Assembly (NCBI GenBank): GCA_017455945.1
Contig: JAFTLM010000399.1
Location: forward strand, 1 to 7,963
Direction: 5' to 3'
Source of the DNA: Clostridia bacterium
GTDB taxonomy: Bacteria; Bacillota; Clostridia; Oscillospirales; CAG-272
DNA: 7,963 nucleotides
The position numbers and the translations under genes were made by a program. Shown one piece after another: positions 1 through 5,826 of the stretch. The notes under the pieces are model-generated. The model ran no database searches. It saw only the letters and a list, made by a program, of their open reading frames with translations, and was not told the origin of the DNA. Positions within the stretch are counted from its first letter, which is position 1, and each line of letters opens with the position of its first letter.

Positions 1-5
1 AGGCA

Positions 6-34
6 CAAAAAGAAAAAGTTCGCAAAAAGAAAAA
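6..34. repeat. Short A-rich direct repeat (two copies of a 12-mer)
   Basis: The 12-mer CAAAAAGAAAAA occurs at 6-17 and again at 23-34, a period of 17 bp. Read on the minus strand this gives two TTTTTCTTTTTG tracts at the far end of the hairpin cluster. Such tracts could help release a leftward transcript, but the nearest strong hairpin (51-70) is about 16 bp away, so this is not a canonical intrinsic terminator. It may be plain low-complexity sequence. Confidence 0.5.
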
Positions 35-164
35 TGCCGTTTGGGAAGTTTCGCTCACTGCGGTGAGCGACAAGGCTTGTGCAGCCTTGACTCGCACCCA
101 CTGGCGTGGGGGCTCTTATGGGTGCGGTGCGAACACACCCCCCCGCCGGTCAGGCGGTTTATCC
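35..164 (-). ncRNA. Hairpin-rich element, possible small structured RNA transcribed leftward
   Basis: Seen directly are perfect inverted repeats packed into about 110 bp: 51-58/63-70 (8 bp, 4-nt loop), 71-77/83-89 (7 bp, 5-nt loop), 93-100/119-126 (8 bp, 18-nt loop), 97-101/106-110 (5 bp, 4-nt loop, overlapping and so exclusive with the previous stem) and 143-147/153-157 (5 bp, 5-nt loop). The cluster is GC-rich and stops abruptly at about 158, where AT-rich DNA begins. An exact consensus promoter at 171-199 on the minus strand would start a transcript near 164 that reads through every hairpin and ends in T-rich sequence at 34-13. No convincing protein is encoded on either strand. It could be a small RNA, the structured leader of a gene left of the window, or a copy of a dispersed intergenic repeat. 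Transcription and function are inferred. Confidence 0.35.
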
Positions 165-170
165 ACCTAA

Positions 171-199
171 ATTATACCTTTAAAATTTGTATTTGTCAA
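171..199 (-). promoter_or_regulatory. Consensus sigma-A promoter firing leftward
   Basis: On the minus strand the -35 box is TTGACA (199-194), the spacer is exactly 17 bp (193-177) and the -10 box is TATAAT (176-171). All twelve positions match the consensus. The expected start is near 164-162, at the edge of the hairpin cluster. No gene in this window lies downstream, so the target is either the structured element itself or a gene beyond the left edge. Confidence 0.65.
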
Positions 200-251
200 T
201 AACATATATTCCGAATTTTGTTGCATTTTTTACGAAGTTGCACAATCTCTA

Positions 252-280
252 TTGAAATTTAATAATAAATATGGTAAAAT
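252..280 (+). promoter_or_regulatory. Sigma-A promoter of the lipoprotein operon
   Basis: TTGAAA (252-257), a 17-bp spacer and TAAAAT (275-280), with TGG directly before the -10 box (272-274), which fits an extended -10 element. The start point would be near 287, giving a leader of about 30 nt before the ATG at 316. The leader is too short for a riboswitch. No clear operator palindrome is visible next to it. Confidence 0.65.
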
Positions 281-315
281 TATAAACACAATACAAAAAA
301 CGAAAGGACTCATCT

Positions 316-2166
316 ATGAAAAGGTTTTTATGCTTTCTGACAACCATTTTGCTTCTGACCACTCTCGTTGCCTGCGGCGGAGGCTCTGCCACCGAAAATT
401 CTTCGAACAACGGCACGGGTGCACCCACAGAATCAAAATCCGACCTTGATATTATCGGCGGAAATTACAAGCTCGTTTACGACGTCACCGACTCAAATGC
501 CGTATCATTGATGACCGACATTATCGGAAAAGTCAACACGGCAAGCGGTGTCAAGCTCTCCAGCTCCAACTCGGGCAACCCCGAAACAGAGTTCGAAATA
601 CAGCTTGGCCTTAAAAGCGGCAGAACCGAAGCCGAATCCGTCTACAACGAGATAAAAGGTTACGGAAACGACCTGTATTCGGCATACACAATAAGAGCCG
701 TCGGAAAAAAGCTGGTCATCTCGGCAAGCGACAAGGACGCCCTTAAGGTGGCGGCGGACAAATTTGCCGCGATGGCGTCGGATACCTTCGTAATCCCCTC
801 GGACTTTAACGAAACCGCTATCTTTAACACCGAAGAATACCGCTACGGCAAGCTAAATCTCATACACGCTGACGAATTTATGTCAAACGTCGACGTACTT
901 GCCATAACAGTAAACGAAAAGACGATAGAGTGCCTTGACGGCAAAAAAGATTACGCCGCCGCTACAATCAAGGGTAACACCGCCTTTGACGTAAAGCCAA
1001 TTACCAAATACCCATCAACCAAAACGGAGATAACTCAAAAAGAAAATCTTTTTGAAATAAAAGTAAAAAGTGCAGACGGCAAAAAAGAGGAGATATATAC
1101 TATGAAAGTTGTACAAACAGCCCCCCTTGACAGTTATGATATCAACGTATGGACCGCCCCATATTGGGAAGGCAACCTTATATACCACGAAAGCGTTATG
1201 TTTGTTGGAGATGACGGTGCTCCGTTGCTTTATACCCCCGAGCACGTGCTCTCGGTTCGCTCTTACGACCTCAAAACCGAATACGTTGAGGGAGTTGACT
1301 ACGAAATAAAGGACGGCAAGCTCTACAGACTTGAGGGCAGTGAGATGCCCCACTTCACCTGGGATGAGTTCTATCCAACAAGCAAGGAGACCTCTGTTTC
1401 GGGCAACGCCTTCGCAGGCTCAAAGAAGCCCTTCGTTTTCTTCTCCGAGGGCTCCTATTTCCACAAGAACCAGGTATTTGTAACCTACACCCACGCGGCT
1501 GACGACAGCATTTTCGTCCCCGCAAAGAGCACCAAGCTCACCAAATTCACCGAAAAACTTCAAAAGGGCGAGGCGGTAAACGTAGTCTTCTTCGGTGACA
1601 GCATTACAGCAGGAGCAAACGCCAGCGGAAGAAACGGTGCTCTTCCGGGAACACCTATATGGTCCGATATAGTGGCGACCTCCATACAAAACAAATACCC
1701 CTCCGCAAAAGTCAACCACGTAAACACAGGTGTGGGCGGCAAGGAGACGAACTGGGCTATCGAAGAGCTTGAAACACGCGTAAACGCTCACAACCCAGAC
1801 CTTCTTGTACTTGCCTTCGGTATGAACGACGGCAGCAAGACCACCGAGAAATTCATTGCCAACATAAAAACGATAATCGACAGAGTGCTGGCGGCAAATC
1901 CCGACTGCGAAATAGCGGTAATAGGCACTATGCTTCCCCACTCCGAAACCACTTATTACAAAAATCAGAACCTCCAGGAAGCCGCTCTCTACGAGCTTTC
2001 CAGGTCCTACGGCAACGTGGACGTCATTCCTATGACAAGCGTTCACTCTTCGATTCTTGAGCACAAGAGATATTTCGATATGACAGGTAACAACGTCAAC
2101 CACCCCAATGATTTTCTTATAAGAATTTACGCACAGACAATTCTCAGAACCATTGGCGTTCAGTAA
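316..2166 (+). CDS. Secreted lipoprotein with SGNH/GDSL esterase domain
   Basis: A 616-residue protein, likely a membrane-anchored carbohydrate acyl-esterase acting outside the cell. Residues 1-20 form a lipoprotein signal peptide with lipobox LVAC and lipid-bearing Cys20, followed by a Ser/Asn/Gly-rich linker. Residues about 43-165 form an alpha/beta module that resembles the non-catalytic N-terminal domain of several glycoside hydrolases (GH20b/alpha-glucuronidase type). Residues about 188-270 look like a cadherin-like or Ig-like beta-sandwich. The C-terminal SGNH domain has block I GDSIT (nucleophile Ser429), block II GVGG (472-475), block III GMND (Asn504) and block V HPND (His596). Position -3 from the catalytic His is Asn593, not the usual Asp. 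The start at 316 has AAAGGA at 303-308, 7 nt upstream. A second lipoprotein gene follows after 17 bp with the same N-terminal layout. Class and location are well supported; the substrate is not known. Confidence 0.88.
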   Translation: MKRFLCFLTTILLLTTLVACGGGSATENSSNNGTGAPTESKSDLDIIGGNYKLVYDVTDSNAVSLMTDIIGKVNTASGVKLSSSNSGNPETEFEIQLGLKSGRTEAESVYNEIKGYGNDLYSAYTIRAVGKKLVISASDKDALKVAADKFAAMASDTFVIPSDFNETAIFNTEEYRYGKLNLIHADEFMSNVDVLAITVNEKTIECLDGKKDYAAATIKGNTAFDVKPITKYPSTKTEITQKENLFEIKVKSADGKKEEIYTMKVVQTAPLDSYDINVWTAPYWEGNLIYHESVMFVGDDGAPLLYTPEHVLSVRSYDLKTEYVEGVDYEIKDGKLYRLEGSEMPHFTWDEFYPTSKETSVSGNAFAGSKKPFVFFSEGSYFHKNQVFVTYTHAADDSIFVPAKSTKLTKFTEKLQKGEAVNVVFFGDSITAGANASGRNGALPGTPIWSDIVATSIQNKYPSAKVNHVNTGVGGKETNWAIEELETRVNAHNPDLLVLAFGMNDGSKTTEKFIANIKTIIDRVLAANPDCEIAVIGTMLPHSETTYYKNQNLQEAALYELSRSYGNVDVIPMTSVHSSILEHKRYFDMTGNNVNHPNDFLIRIYAQTILRTIGVQ

Positions 2167-2183
2167 GCCAAGAAAGGGGAAAA

Positions 2184-4184
2184 ATGAAAAAAATACTTTG
2201 CTTCGCCATTGCGATAATTATGGTCGCCGCATTTGCGGCGTGCGGCTCAACTCAGCCCAAAGCTTCGGAAAGTGCCCCCCCAAAAAACACCGAGCTTGAT
2301 ATAATCGGTCTCGGCTACAAAGTGGTTTACGACGTAAGCGACCCCAACGCCGTCTCGATAATGTCAAAAATGCTTTCCGACATTCAGGAAAAGCTTGGCG
2401 CAAAGCCCTCAAGTATGAATTCGGGCAACCCCGAAGCCGAATACGAAATACAGTTGGGGCTTAAAAGCGGACGCCCCCAGGCTGAAAGGGTTTACAAAGA
2501 AGTTGAAGGCTACTCCAATGACGATAGAAGCTCATACATCATCAGAACAGACGGCAACAAAATAGTAATCGGTGCAAGTGACCGCAACTCTCTTGAGCTG
2601 GCTGTAGACAGGCTTCTGGGCAACTTTATGTCGGACTCGAGATTCGTAGTCCCCACGGAACTTGACCTGACCGTTGTATACGACAAAAACGTATATGCCA
2701 AAGATAGAGTTGTAAAAGAGCTTGACGCCAAAGCCATAGGCTCTAATGCGTCACTCGCCGACCTAAAGGTAAACGGAGAATCCGTCCTCGGCTTCTCCAC
2801 CGACAAAACAGAATACAACGTAGCCGTAAGCTTCAAAACCAATCTGTTTGTTGACGCAATCACCTCCGAGCCGGGTGCATCTGCAGACGTAACATTCGAC
2901 GGCACAAAAGCGACAATAACCGTAAAAAGCATAAACCAAAAGAACGAAAGGGTGTATCTGTTGAACGCATTCCAAAAAGTTGACAGCGAAATAGTAAATA
3001 AAAACGGTGCCGACGCAACGGTAACCTACGTCATAGATGACGGCGACCAGGCAACAGCCACATTCGTGCTTGAAAAAATGGCACCCAAATATCCCCTGCT
3101 TAAAGCCAGCTTCGCTTTGATAACCAACAAGCTTGCCACCCTTGACGTTGTAACCAACGAGGACGGCACCAAGGAATACGCAAAGGACGAAGACGGCTTC
3201 TACACCTACACAAAAAATCAATCGGCGTGGGAGTTCTGGGAAAACGCGGCTAAAAATAAAAACTTCGAGCTTGTCAGCCACAGCCACACCCACAAATACT
3301 GGGGCGAGGACGACAACGGCGGAAGATTTGATTACTACAACACCGCAGGAGAAAAATTCACCTCCGACGATCTTCCTATAGGAAGTCAATCCAAGGAATT
3401 TATAGCCTCAAAACAGATAATTCAAGACCTTGACCCCTCTCAACCTGCGGCGGTGTTCGTCCGCTCCGGACTTACCGCAGGAGGCAAAAACGTAAAGTAT
3501 TCGGATACCTTCTGGGATCCCATACACACCAGCGGTGCATACATAGGAGGCAGAGGTACCTACACCTACCCTGACACACCGCGTGATATGGTAAACGTGT
3601 TTGCCGAATTTGACCAATCCGAGGTCAGAAACAAGCTAAAATCCTATATGGTTCAGCACTACAACACAAGCTCCACGGTAAAAACCACGCAGGCCAACTC
3701 GGGACCTGCCGAGTGTCTTTCGGCGGGTATTCCCTATTGGACAGACTACATCGACACCGCGGTTGAAATGAAGGGCTGGGCGGCGTTCTGTATTCACACA
3801 ATACGCCCCGACACTCACGATACAAGAAGCGGACACTATATCTTCCAGTCCCAGGCAGACGCCCTCTTTGCACACAGTGAAAAGCTTGCAAAGGAAAACA
3901 AGGTCTGGATAGCAACCCTCTCGGAGGGTATGATATACGCCATCGAGTGGGCCTCTGCAAAGGTTCAGGCATACGTTGACGGTGACAGTATTGAAGTTTC
4001 ACTTACCCACGACGAGGAAGGCGAATATTTCAATATGCCGCTCACCGTAAAGATAGCGCTTCCCGAAGGAAAGACTTCGGCAAGCGTTGGAGATACCGCA
4101 CTTAAAACCTTTACAGAATCAGGAAAGACCTACGCATACGTGGATGTAACACCCGGTGTCAGCGTCTCGGTAAAAACCAAATAA
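2184..4184 (+). CDS. Secreted lipoprotein with NodB-type polysaccharide deacetylase domain
   Basis: A 666-residue protein, probably a metal-dependent deacetylase (CE4-like) anchored on the outer face of the membrane. The signal peptide ends in lipobox FAAC with Cys20. Residues about 39-165 are closely similar to the same region of the upstream lipoprotein, sharing the stretches SGNPE and EIQLGLKSGR and a similar tail, so the two are paralogous there. Residues about 185-272 form a beta-sandwich segment. The catalytic domain shows motif 1 IDDGD (Asp285, Asp286), motif 2 HSHTH (metal ligands His366 and His370), a possible motif 3 around VRSG, and a late CIHT (His538) in the place of the LxH motif. 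The 80-residue gap between motifs 1 and 2 is longer than in compact NodB domains, which implies an insert. The last 80 residues look like a beta-rich domain. AAGGGG at 2174-2179 is the ribosome binding site. Co-transcription with the esterase gene suggests both act on one glycan. The substrate (peptidoglycan, GlcNAc polymer or dietary glycan) cannot be told. Confidence 0.87.
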   Translation: MKKILCFAIAIIMVAAFAACGSTQPKASESAPPKNTELDIIGLGYKVVYDVSDPNAVSIMSKMLSDIQEKLGAKPSSMNSGNPEAEYEIQLGLKSGRPQAERVYKEVEGYSNDDRSSYIIRTDGNKIVIGASDRNSLELAVDRLLGNFMSDSRFVVPTELDLTVVYDKNVYAKDRVVKELDAKAIGSNASLADLKVNGESVLGFSTDKTEYNVAVSFKTNLFVDAITSEPGASADVTFDGTKATITVKSINQKNERVYLLNAFQKVDSEIVNKNGADATVTYVIDDGDQATATFVLEKMAPKYPLLKASFALITNKLATLDVVTNEDGTKEYAKDEDGFYTYTKNQSAWEFWENAAKNKNFELVSHSHTHKYWGEDDNGGRFDYYNTAGEKFTSDDLPIGSQSKEFIASKQIIQDLDPSQPAAVFVRSGLTAGGKNVKYSDTFWDPIHTSGAYIGGRGTYTYPDTPRDMVNVFAEFDQSEVRNKLKSYMVQHYNTSSTVKTTQANSGPAECLSAGIPYWTDYIDTAVEMKGWAAFCIHTIRPDTHDTRSGHYIFQSQADALFAHSEKLAKENKVWIATLSEGMIYAIEWASAKVQAYVDGDSIEVSLTHDEEGEYFNMPLTVKIALPEGKTSASVGDTALKTFTESGKTYAYVDVTPGVSVSVKTK

Positions 4185-4187
4185 TAA

Positions 4188-4221
4188 AAAGGAGCCGGCT
4201 CATCAAGAGCACGGCTCCTTT
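4188..4221. terminator. Hairpin terminator shared by convergent operons
   Basis: AAAGGAGCCG (4188-4197) pairs perfectly with CGGCTCCTTT (4212-4221), and GCT/AGC (4198-4200/4208-4210) extends the stem past one unpaired A. It lies 4 bp after the deacetylase stop codon. On the plus strand only TTT follows. On the minus strand the stem runs into TTTTTATTATTT, a much better U-tract. It probably ends both operons, more efficiently for the leftward regulator-kinase operon. Confidence 0.8.
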
Positions 4222-4287
4222 AACGTATAAGTGTCGATAAATGCGGAGGCTTTATGCCCGTCGGCGAGGACTCGGGCAGGTGCCCGG

Positions 4288-5202
4288 TCAGGAACGGTTC
4301 TCCGCGATAAAGGAATCAACCTGTGCTCGGTGAGGAATAGACGAGCTTGCCCCTCTCTTGCTTACAACGATTGCCGCCGCGGCACAGGCAAAACGTGCCG
4401 CCTTGAAAATGTCTCGGTCACGCAAATACTCAAGTGTAAGTGCCGCCGTAAACGTGTCTCCCGCGGCGGTGGTGTCTACCGCCTCCACCTTGAACGACGG
4501 AACTGTTTTTCCGTCCACGTAACAGCCCTTTCCTCCAAGCTTTATGCAGAAATGCTTTGCTTTTACTCGCTCCTTAAGCTTCTCCACCGCCAGCTCACAG
4601 CTCTTTTCGTCTGTTGGAGCTATACCCGTAAAAATCTCGGTCTCGGTTTCGTTTGGCGAGAAAATCTCAAGCTCGGGAAGCTGCTCCAAGGGAAACTCGG
4701 GGTCTGCGGGACCTGCGTCGATAACGATGGGAATCCCTGCCTCGCTTGCGGATTTTGCGGCGTAAAGCACCGTCTCCACCGACGTTTCAAGCTGCATAAA
4801 GAGTGCCTCGGGCTTCTCCTCTATGGCAAGGTCTATAGCCTCGGTGGTTATTTTTCGGTTGGCACCCGGGAAAACCATAATTCGATTCTGTCCGTTGCCC
4901 TCTACCATAATTGCCGCAAGACCCGTGGGAGCGTCGTTGGCACGGTAGATAAAACGTGTGTCAATGCCCTCGTTGTTGTACAAATCAAGAAGTGCGTTTC
5001 CGTTGGCGTCTCTGCCAACAGAGGTGCAGAAAAGCGACTCTCCGCCAAGTCTTGCAACGGCAACTGCCGAATTTGCACCCTTACCTCCCGGAATGTACCT
5101 GTAACCGCCGTTGCAGATAATCGACTCTCCCGCGGCGGGAATCTTGGGAGTGTCCATAACAAAGTCCATATTGGCTGAACTTACCGTAAGAATTTTTATC
5201 AT
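4288..5202 (-). CDS. rbsK: Ribokinase (PfkB family)
   Basis: Phosphorylates D-ribose to ribose 5-phosphate with ATP in the cytoplasm, feeding the pentose phosphate pathway. At 304 residues it is full length (E. coli RbsK is 309). Family motifs are all present: Asp13 in the N-terminal sugar-binding strand, GGKGAN (39-44), PGAN (112-115), PNETETE (183-189), KLGGKG (221-226) and DTTAAGD (243-249) with the catalytic base Asp249 and the monovalent-cation-binding Asp243. The PNETE-E-TGI and AVDTxAAGDTF stretches align closely with E. coli RbsK, which favours ribokinase over other PfkB sugar kinases; deoxyribokinase remains possible. The start codon is 6 bp after the stop of a DtxR-family gene, and the ribosome binding site AAGAGG lies in that gene's last two codons, so translation is probably coupled. 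No ribose transporter or RbsD is nearby. Confidence 0.9.
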   Translation of the reverse strand: MIKILTVSSANMDFVMDTPKIPAAGESIICNGGYRYIPGGKGANSAVAVARLGGESLFCTSVGRDANGNALLDLYNNEGIDTRFIYRANDAPTGLAAIMVEGNGQNRIMVFPGANRKITTEAIDLAIEEKPEALFMQLETSVETVLYAAKSASEAGIPIVIDAGPADPEFPLEQLPELEIFSPNETETEIFTGIAPTDEKSCELAVEKLKERVKAKHFCIKLGGKGCYVDGKTVPSFKVEAVDTTAAGDTFTAALTLEYLRDRDIFKAARFACAAAAIVVSKRGASSSIPHRAQVDSFIAENRS

Positions 5203-5208
5203 ACTGAA

Positions 5209-5598
5209 TTACCTCTTAGCTGTGTTTATTTTGGAAACGTTGTTTGCAAACTCTTTTATCTTTGCAAAGGATTCGTCGCTGATAACGTGCTCTATCCTGC
5301 ATGCGTCCTCCGCCGCGATATCTTCACTGACACCCAGGCGAACAAGAAACTCGGTAATAAGCTTGTGACGTTCAAAAATTTTTTCGGCGACCTTCTGACC
5401 GTCGGAGGTAAGAAAAATATAGCCGTTTCCGTCTATCTCAATGTATCCGTTCTTTTTCAAAAGTCCCATTGCGCGGCTGACGCTGGGCTTTGAATACCCC
5501 GTTCTCCTCGCTACGTCGATTGAGCGTGCCTCACCGCGCTCGTTTTTCAGCTCAAGTATACACTCAAGGTACATTTCCGCAGATTCTCCGGTGTGCAT
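5209..5598 (-). CDS. Short DtxR/MntR-family metal-dependent transcriptional regulator
   Basis: A 129-residue repressor of the DtxR/MntR family, expected to bind DNA as a dimer when loaded with Fe(II) or Mn(II). Residues 1-65 are the winged helix-turn-helix, with the recognition region around YSKPSVSRAM (35-44). Residues 70-125 are the metal-binding and dimerisation domain. The C-terminal SH3-like domain of DtxR/IdeR is absent, as in Bacillus MntR (142 residues). The primary metal site reads Met9, Cys100, Glu103, His104, which matches the DtxR iron-sensor set (M10, C102, E105, H106), not the Asp/Glu pair at the matching positions of Bacillus MntR. Of the DtxR ancillary site, His78 is kept, but the Glu83 and His98 equivalents are Thr82 and Ala96. 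The start is supported by AGGAGG 7 nt upstream (5606-5611). It is the first gene of an operon with ribokinase. No metal transporter is adjacent, so its targets are unknown. Confidence 0.88.
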   Translation of the reverse strand: MHTGESAEMYLECILELKNERGEARSIDVARRTGYSKPSVSRAMGLLKKNGYIEIDGNGYIFLTSDGQKVAEKIFERHKLITEFLVRLGVSEDIAAEDACRIEHVISDESFAKIKEFANNVSKINTAKR

Positions 5599-5605
5599 AA
5601 TGCTC

Positions 5606-5611
5606 CCTCCT
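5606..5611 (-). promoter_or_regulatory. Strong ribosome binding site of the DtxR-family gene
   Basis: The minus strand reads AGGAGG here, a perfect Shine-Dalgarno core, 7 nt before the ATG that ends at 5598. It fixes the start of the regulator and rules out upstream starts. Confidence 0.85.
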
Positions 5612-5651
5612 TTTGAAATTTTGTTCGGTTGTTTTCCTTTATATTATATAT

Positions 5652-5680
5652 AGTATACCATTTTATTGTGAAAAAATCAA
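5652..5680 (-). promoter_or_regulatory. Sigma-A promoter of the regulator-ribokinase operon
   Basis: On the minus strand: TTGATT (5680-5675), a 17-bp spacer (5674-5658) and TATACT (5657-5652). The start point would be near 5645, leaving a leader of about 45 nt that includes AGGAGG. AT-rich runs follow the -10 box (TATATATAATAT), but no recognisable DtxR, IdeR or MntR box is seen, so autoregulation cannot be claimed. Confidence 0.65.
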
Positions 5681-5712
5681 GTACAAATAAAGATTATTTT
5701 AAATCCACTTTG

Positions 5713-5722
5713 TTGTTAACAA
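5713..5722. promoter_or_regulatory. Palindrome TTGTTAACAA, possible second GntR-type operator
   Basis: This is a perfect 10-bp palindrome of the form TTGT-NN-ACAA, the same as the core at 5775-5784 with only the two central bases changed. It sits between the divergent promoters, 25 bp upstream of the rightward -35 box and 32 bp upstream of the leftward one. The spacing between the two palindrome centres is 62 bp, close to six helical turns. A role in repressor looping or in control of the leftward operon is inference; in AT-rich DNA a chance 10-bp palindrome is possible. Confidence 0.3.
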
Positions 5723-5746
5723 AATGTAAACAATGAAGTCTTTCTC

Positions 5747-5775
5747 TTGATATTTGGCAAGGATTGGTGTATACT
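5747..5775 (+). promoter_or_regulatory. Sigma-A promoter of the citrate synthase-like/GntR operon
   Basis: TTGATA (5747-5752), a 17-bp spacer and TATACT (5770-5775). The start point is expected near 5782, giving a leader of about 45 nt before the ATG at 5827. The -10 box and start point overlap the inverted repeat at 5774-5793, so the promoter is arranged for repression by blocking RNA polymerase. Confidence 0.7.
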
Positions 5776-5793
5776 TGTATACAATTATACAAG
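5774..5793. promoter_or_regulatory. Inverted-repeat operator, probable GntR/FCD binding site
   Basis: CTTGTATA and TATACAAG form a perfect 8-bp inverted repeat with a 4-bp spacer. Within it TTGTATACAA (5775-5784) is itself a perfect palindrome and fits the GT-N-AC type site bound by FadR-subfamily GntR proteins. An extra GTATAC at 5769-5774 adds a further partial site. It overlaps the end of the -10 box and the start point of the operon that encodes a GntR/FCD regulator as its second gene, so autoregulated repression is the natural reading. Binding has not been shown. Confidence 0.6.
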
Positions 5794-5826
5794 AATACAA
5801 AAAATACCCGAAAGGATATCAAAAAA

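Noticed and set aside
64..147. Short GTG-started frame (about 27 codons) on the minus strand inside the hairpin cluster
   Set aside because: The only ribosome binding site candidate is a G-run, and the codons are inside perfect stems. Nothing supports translation.
3..170. Open reading frame on the plus strand through the hairpin cluster
   Set aside because: It has no start within the window and low-complexity ends, and is made of inverted repeats. A structured non-coding element explains it better, although the tail of an upstream gene cannot be fully excluded.
252..449. 65-codon frame overlapping the start of the esterase gene
   Set aside because: It begins at the -35 box of the promoter and overlaps the lipoprotein signal peptide in another frame, and its product is Arg/His-rich without a domain.
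4273..4286. CGGGCA-GG-TGCCCG hairpin just after the rbsK stop, considered as a terminator
   Set aside because: No T-run follows on the minus strand. The hairpin at 4188-4221, with its U-tract, is the better terminator.
4231..5178. Long open frame (315 codons) on the plus strand, opposite ribokinase
   Set aside because: It is antisense to a clear rbsK with all PfkB motifs. Its product is rich in Cys and Arg with no recognisable domain, as expected of a shadow frame.
5599..5712. DtxR/MntR operator for autoregulation of the metal regulator
   Set aside because: The AT-rich promoter region has no match to known iron- or manganese-box forms that I can recognise; the TATA-rich repeats are too generic.
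5764..5826. In-frame TTG start that would add 21 residues to the condensing enzyme
   Set aside because: It lies upstream of the predicted start point and inside the promoter and operator, and has no ribosome binding site. ATG at 5827 has AAAGGA at a good distance.
5782..5826. Riboswitch or leader attenuator before the condensing enzyme
   Set aside because: The predicted leader is only about 45 nt and, apart from the operator repeat, has no stems.
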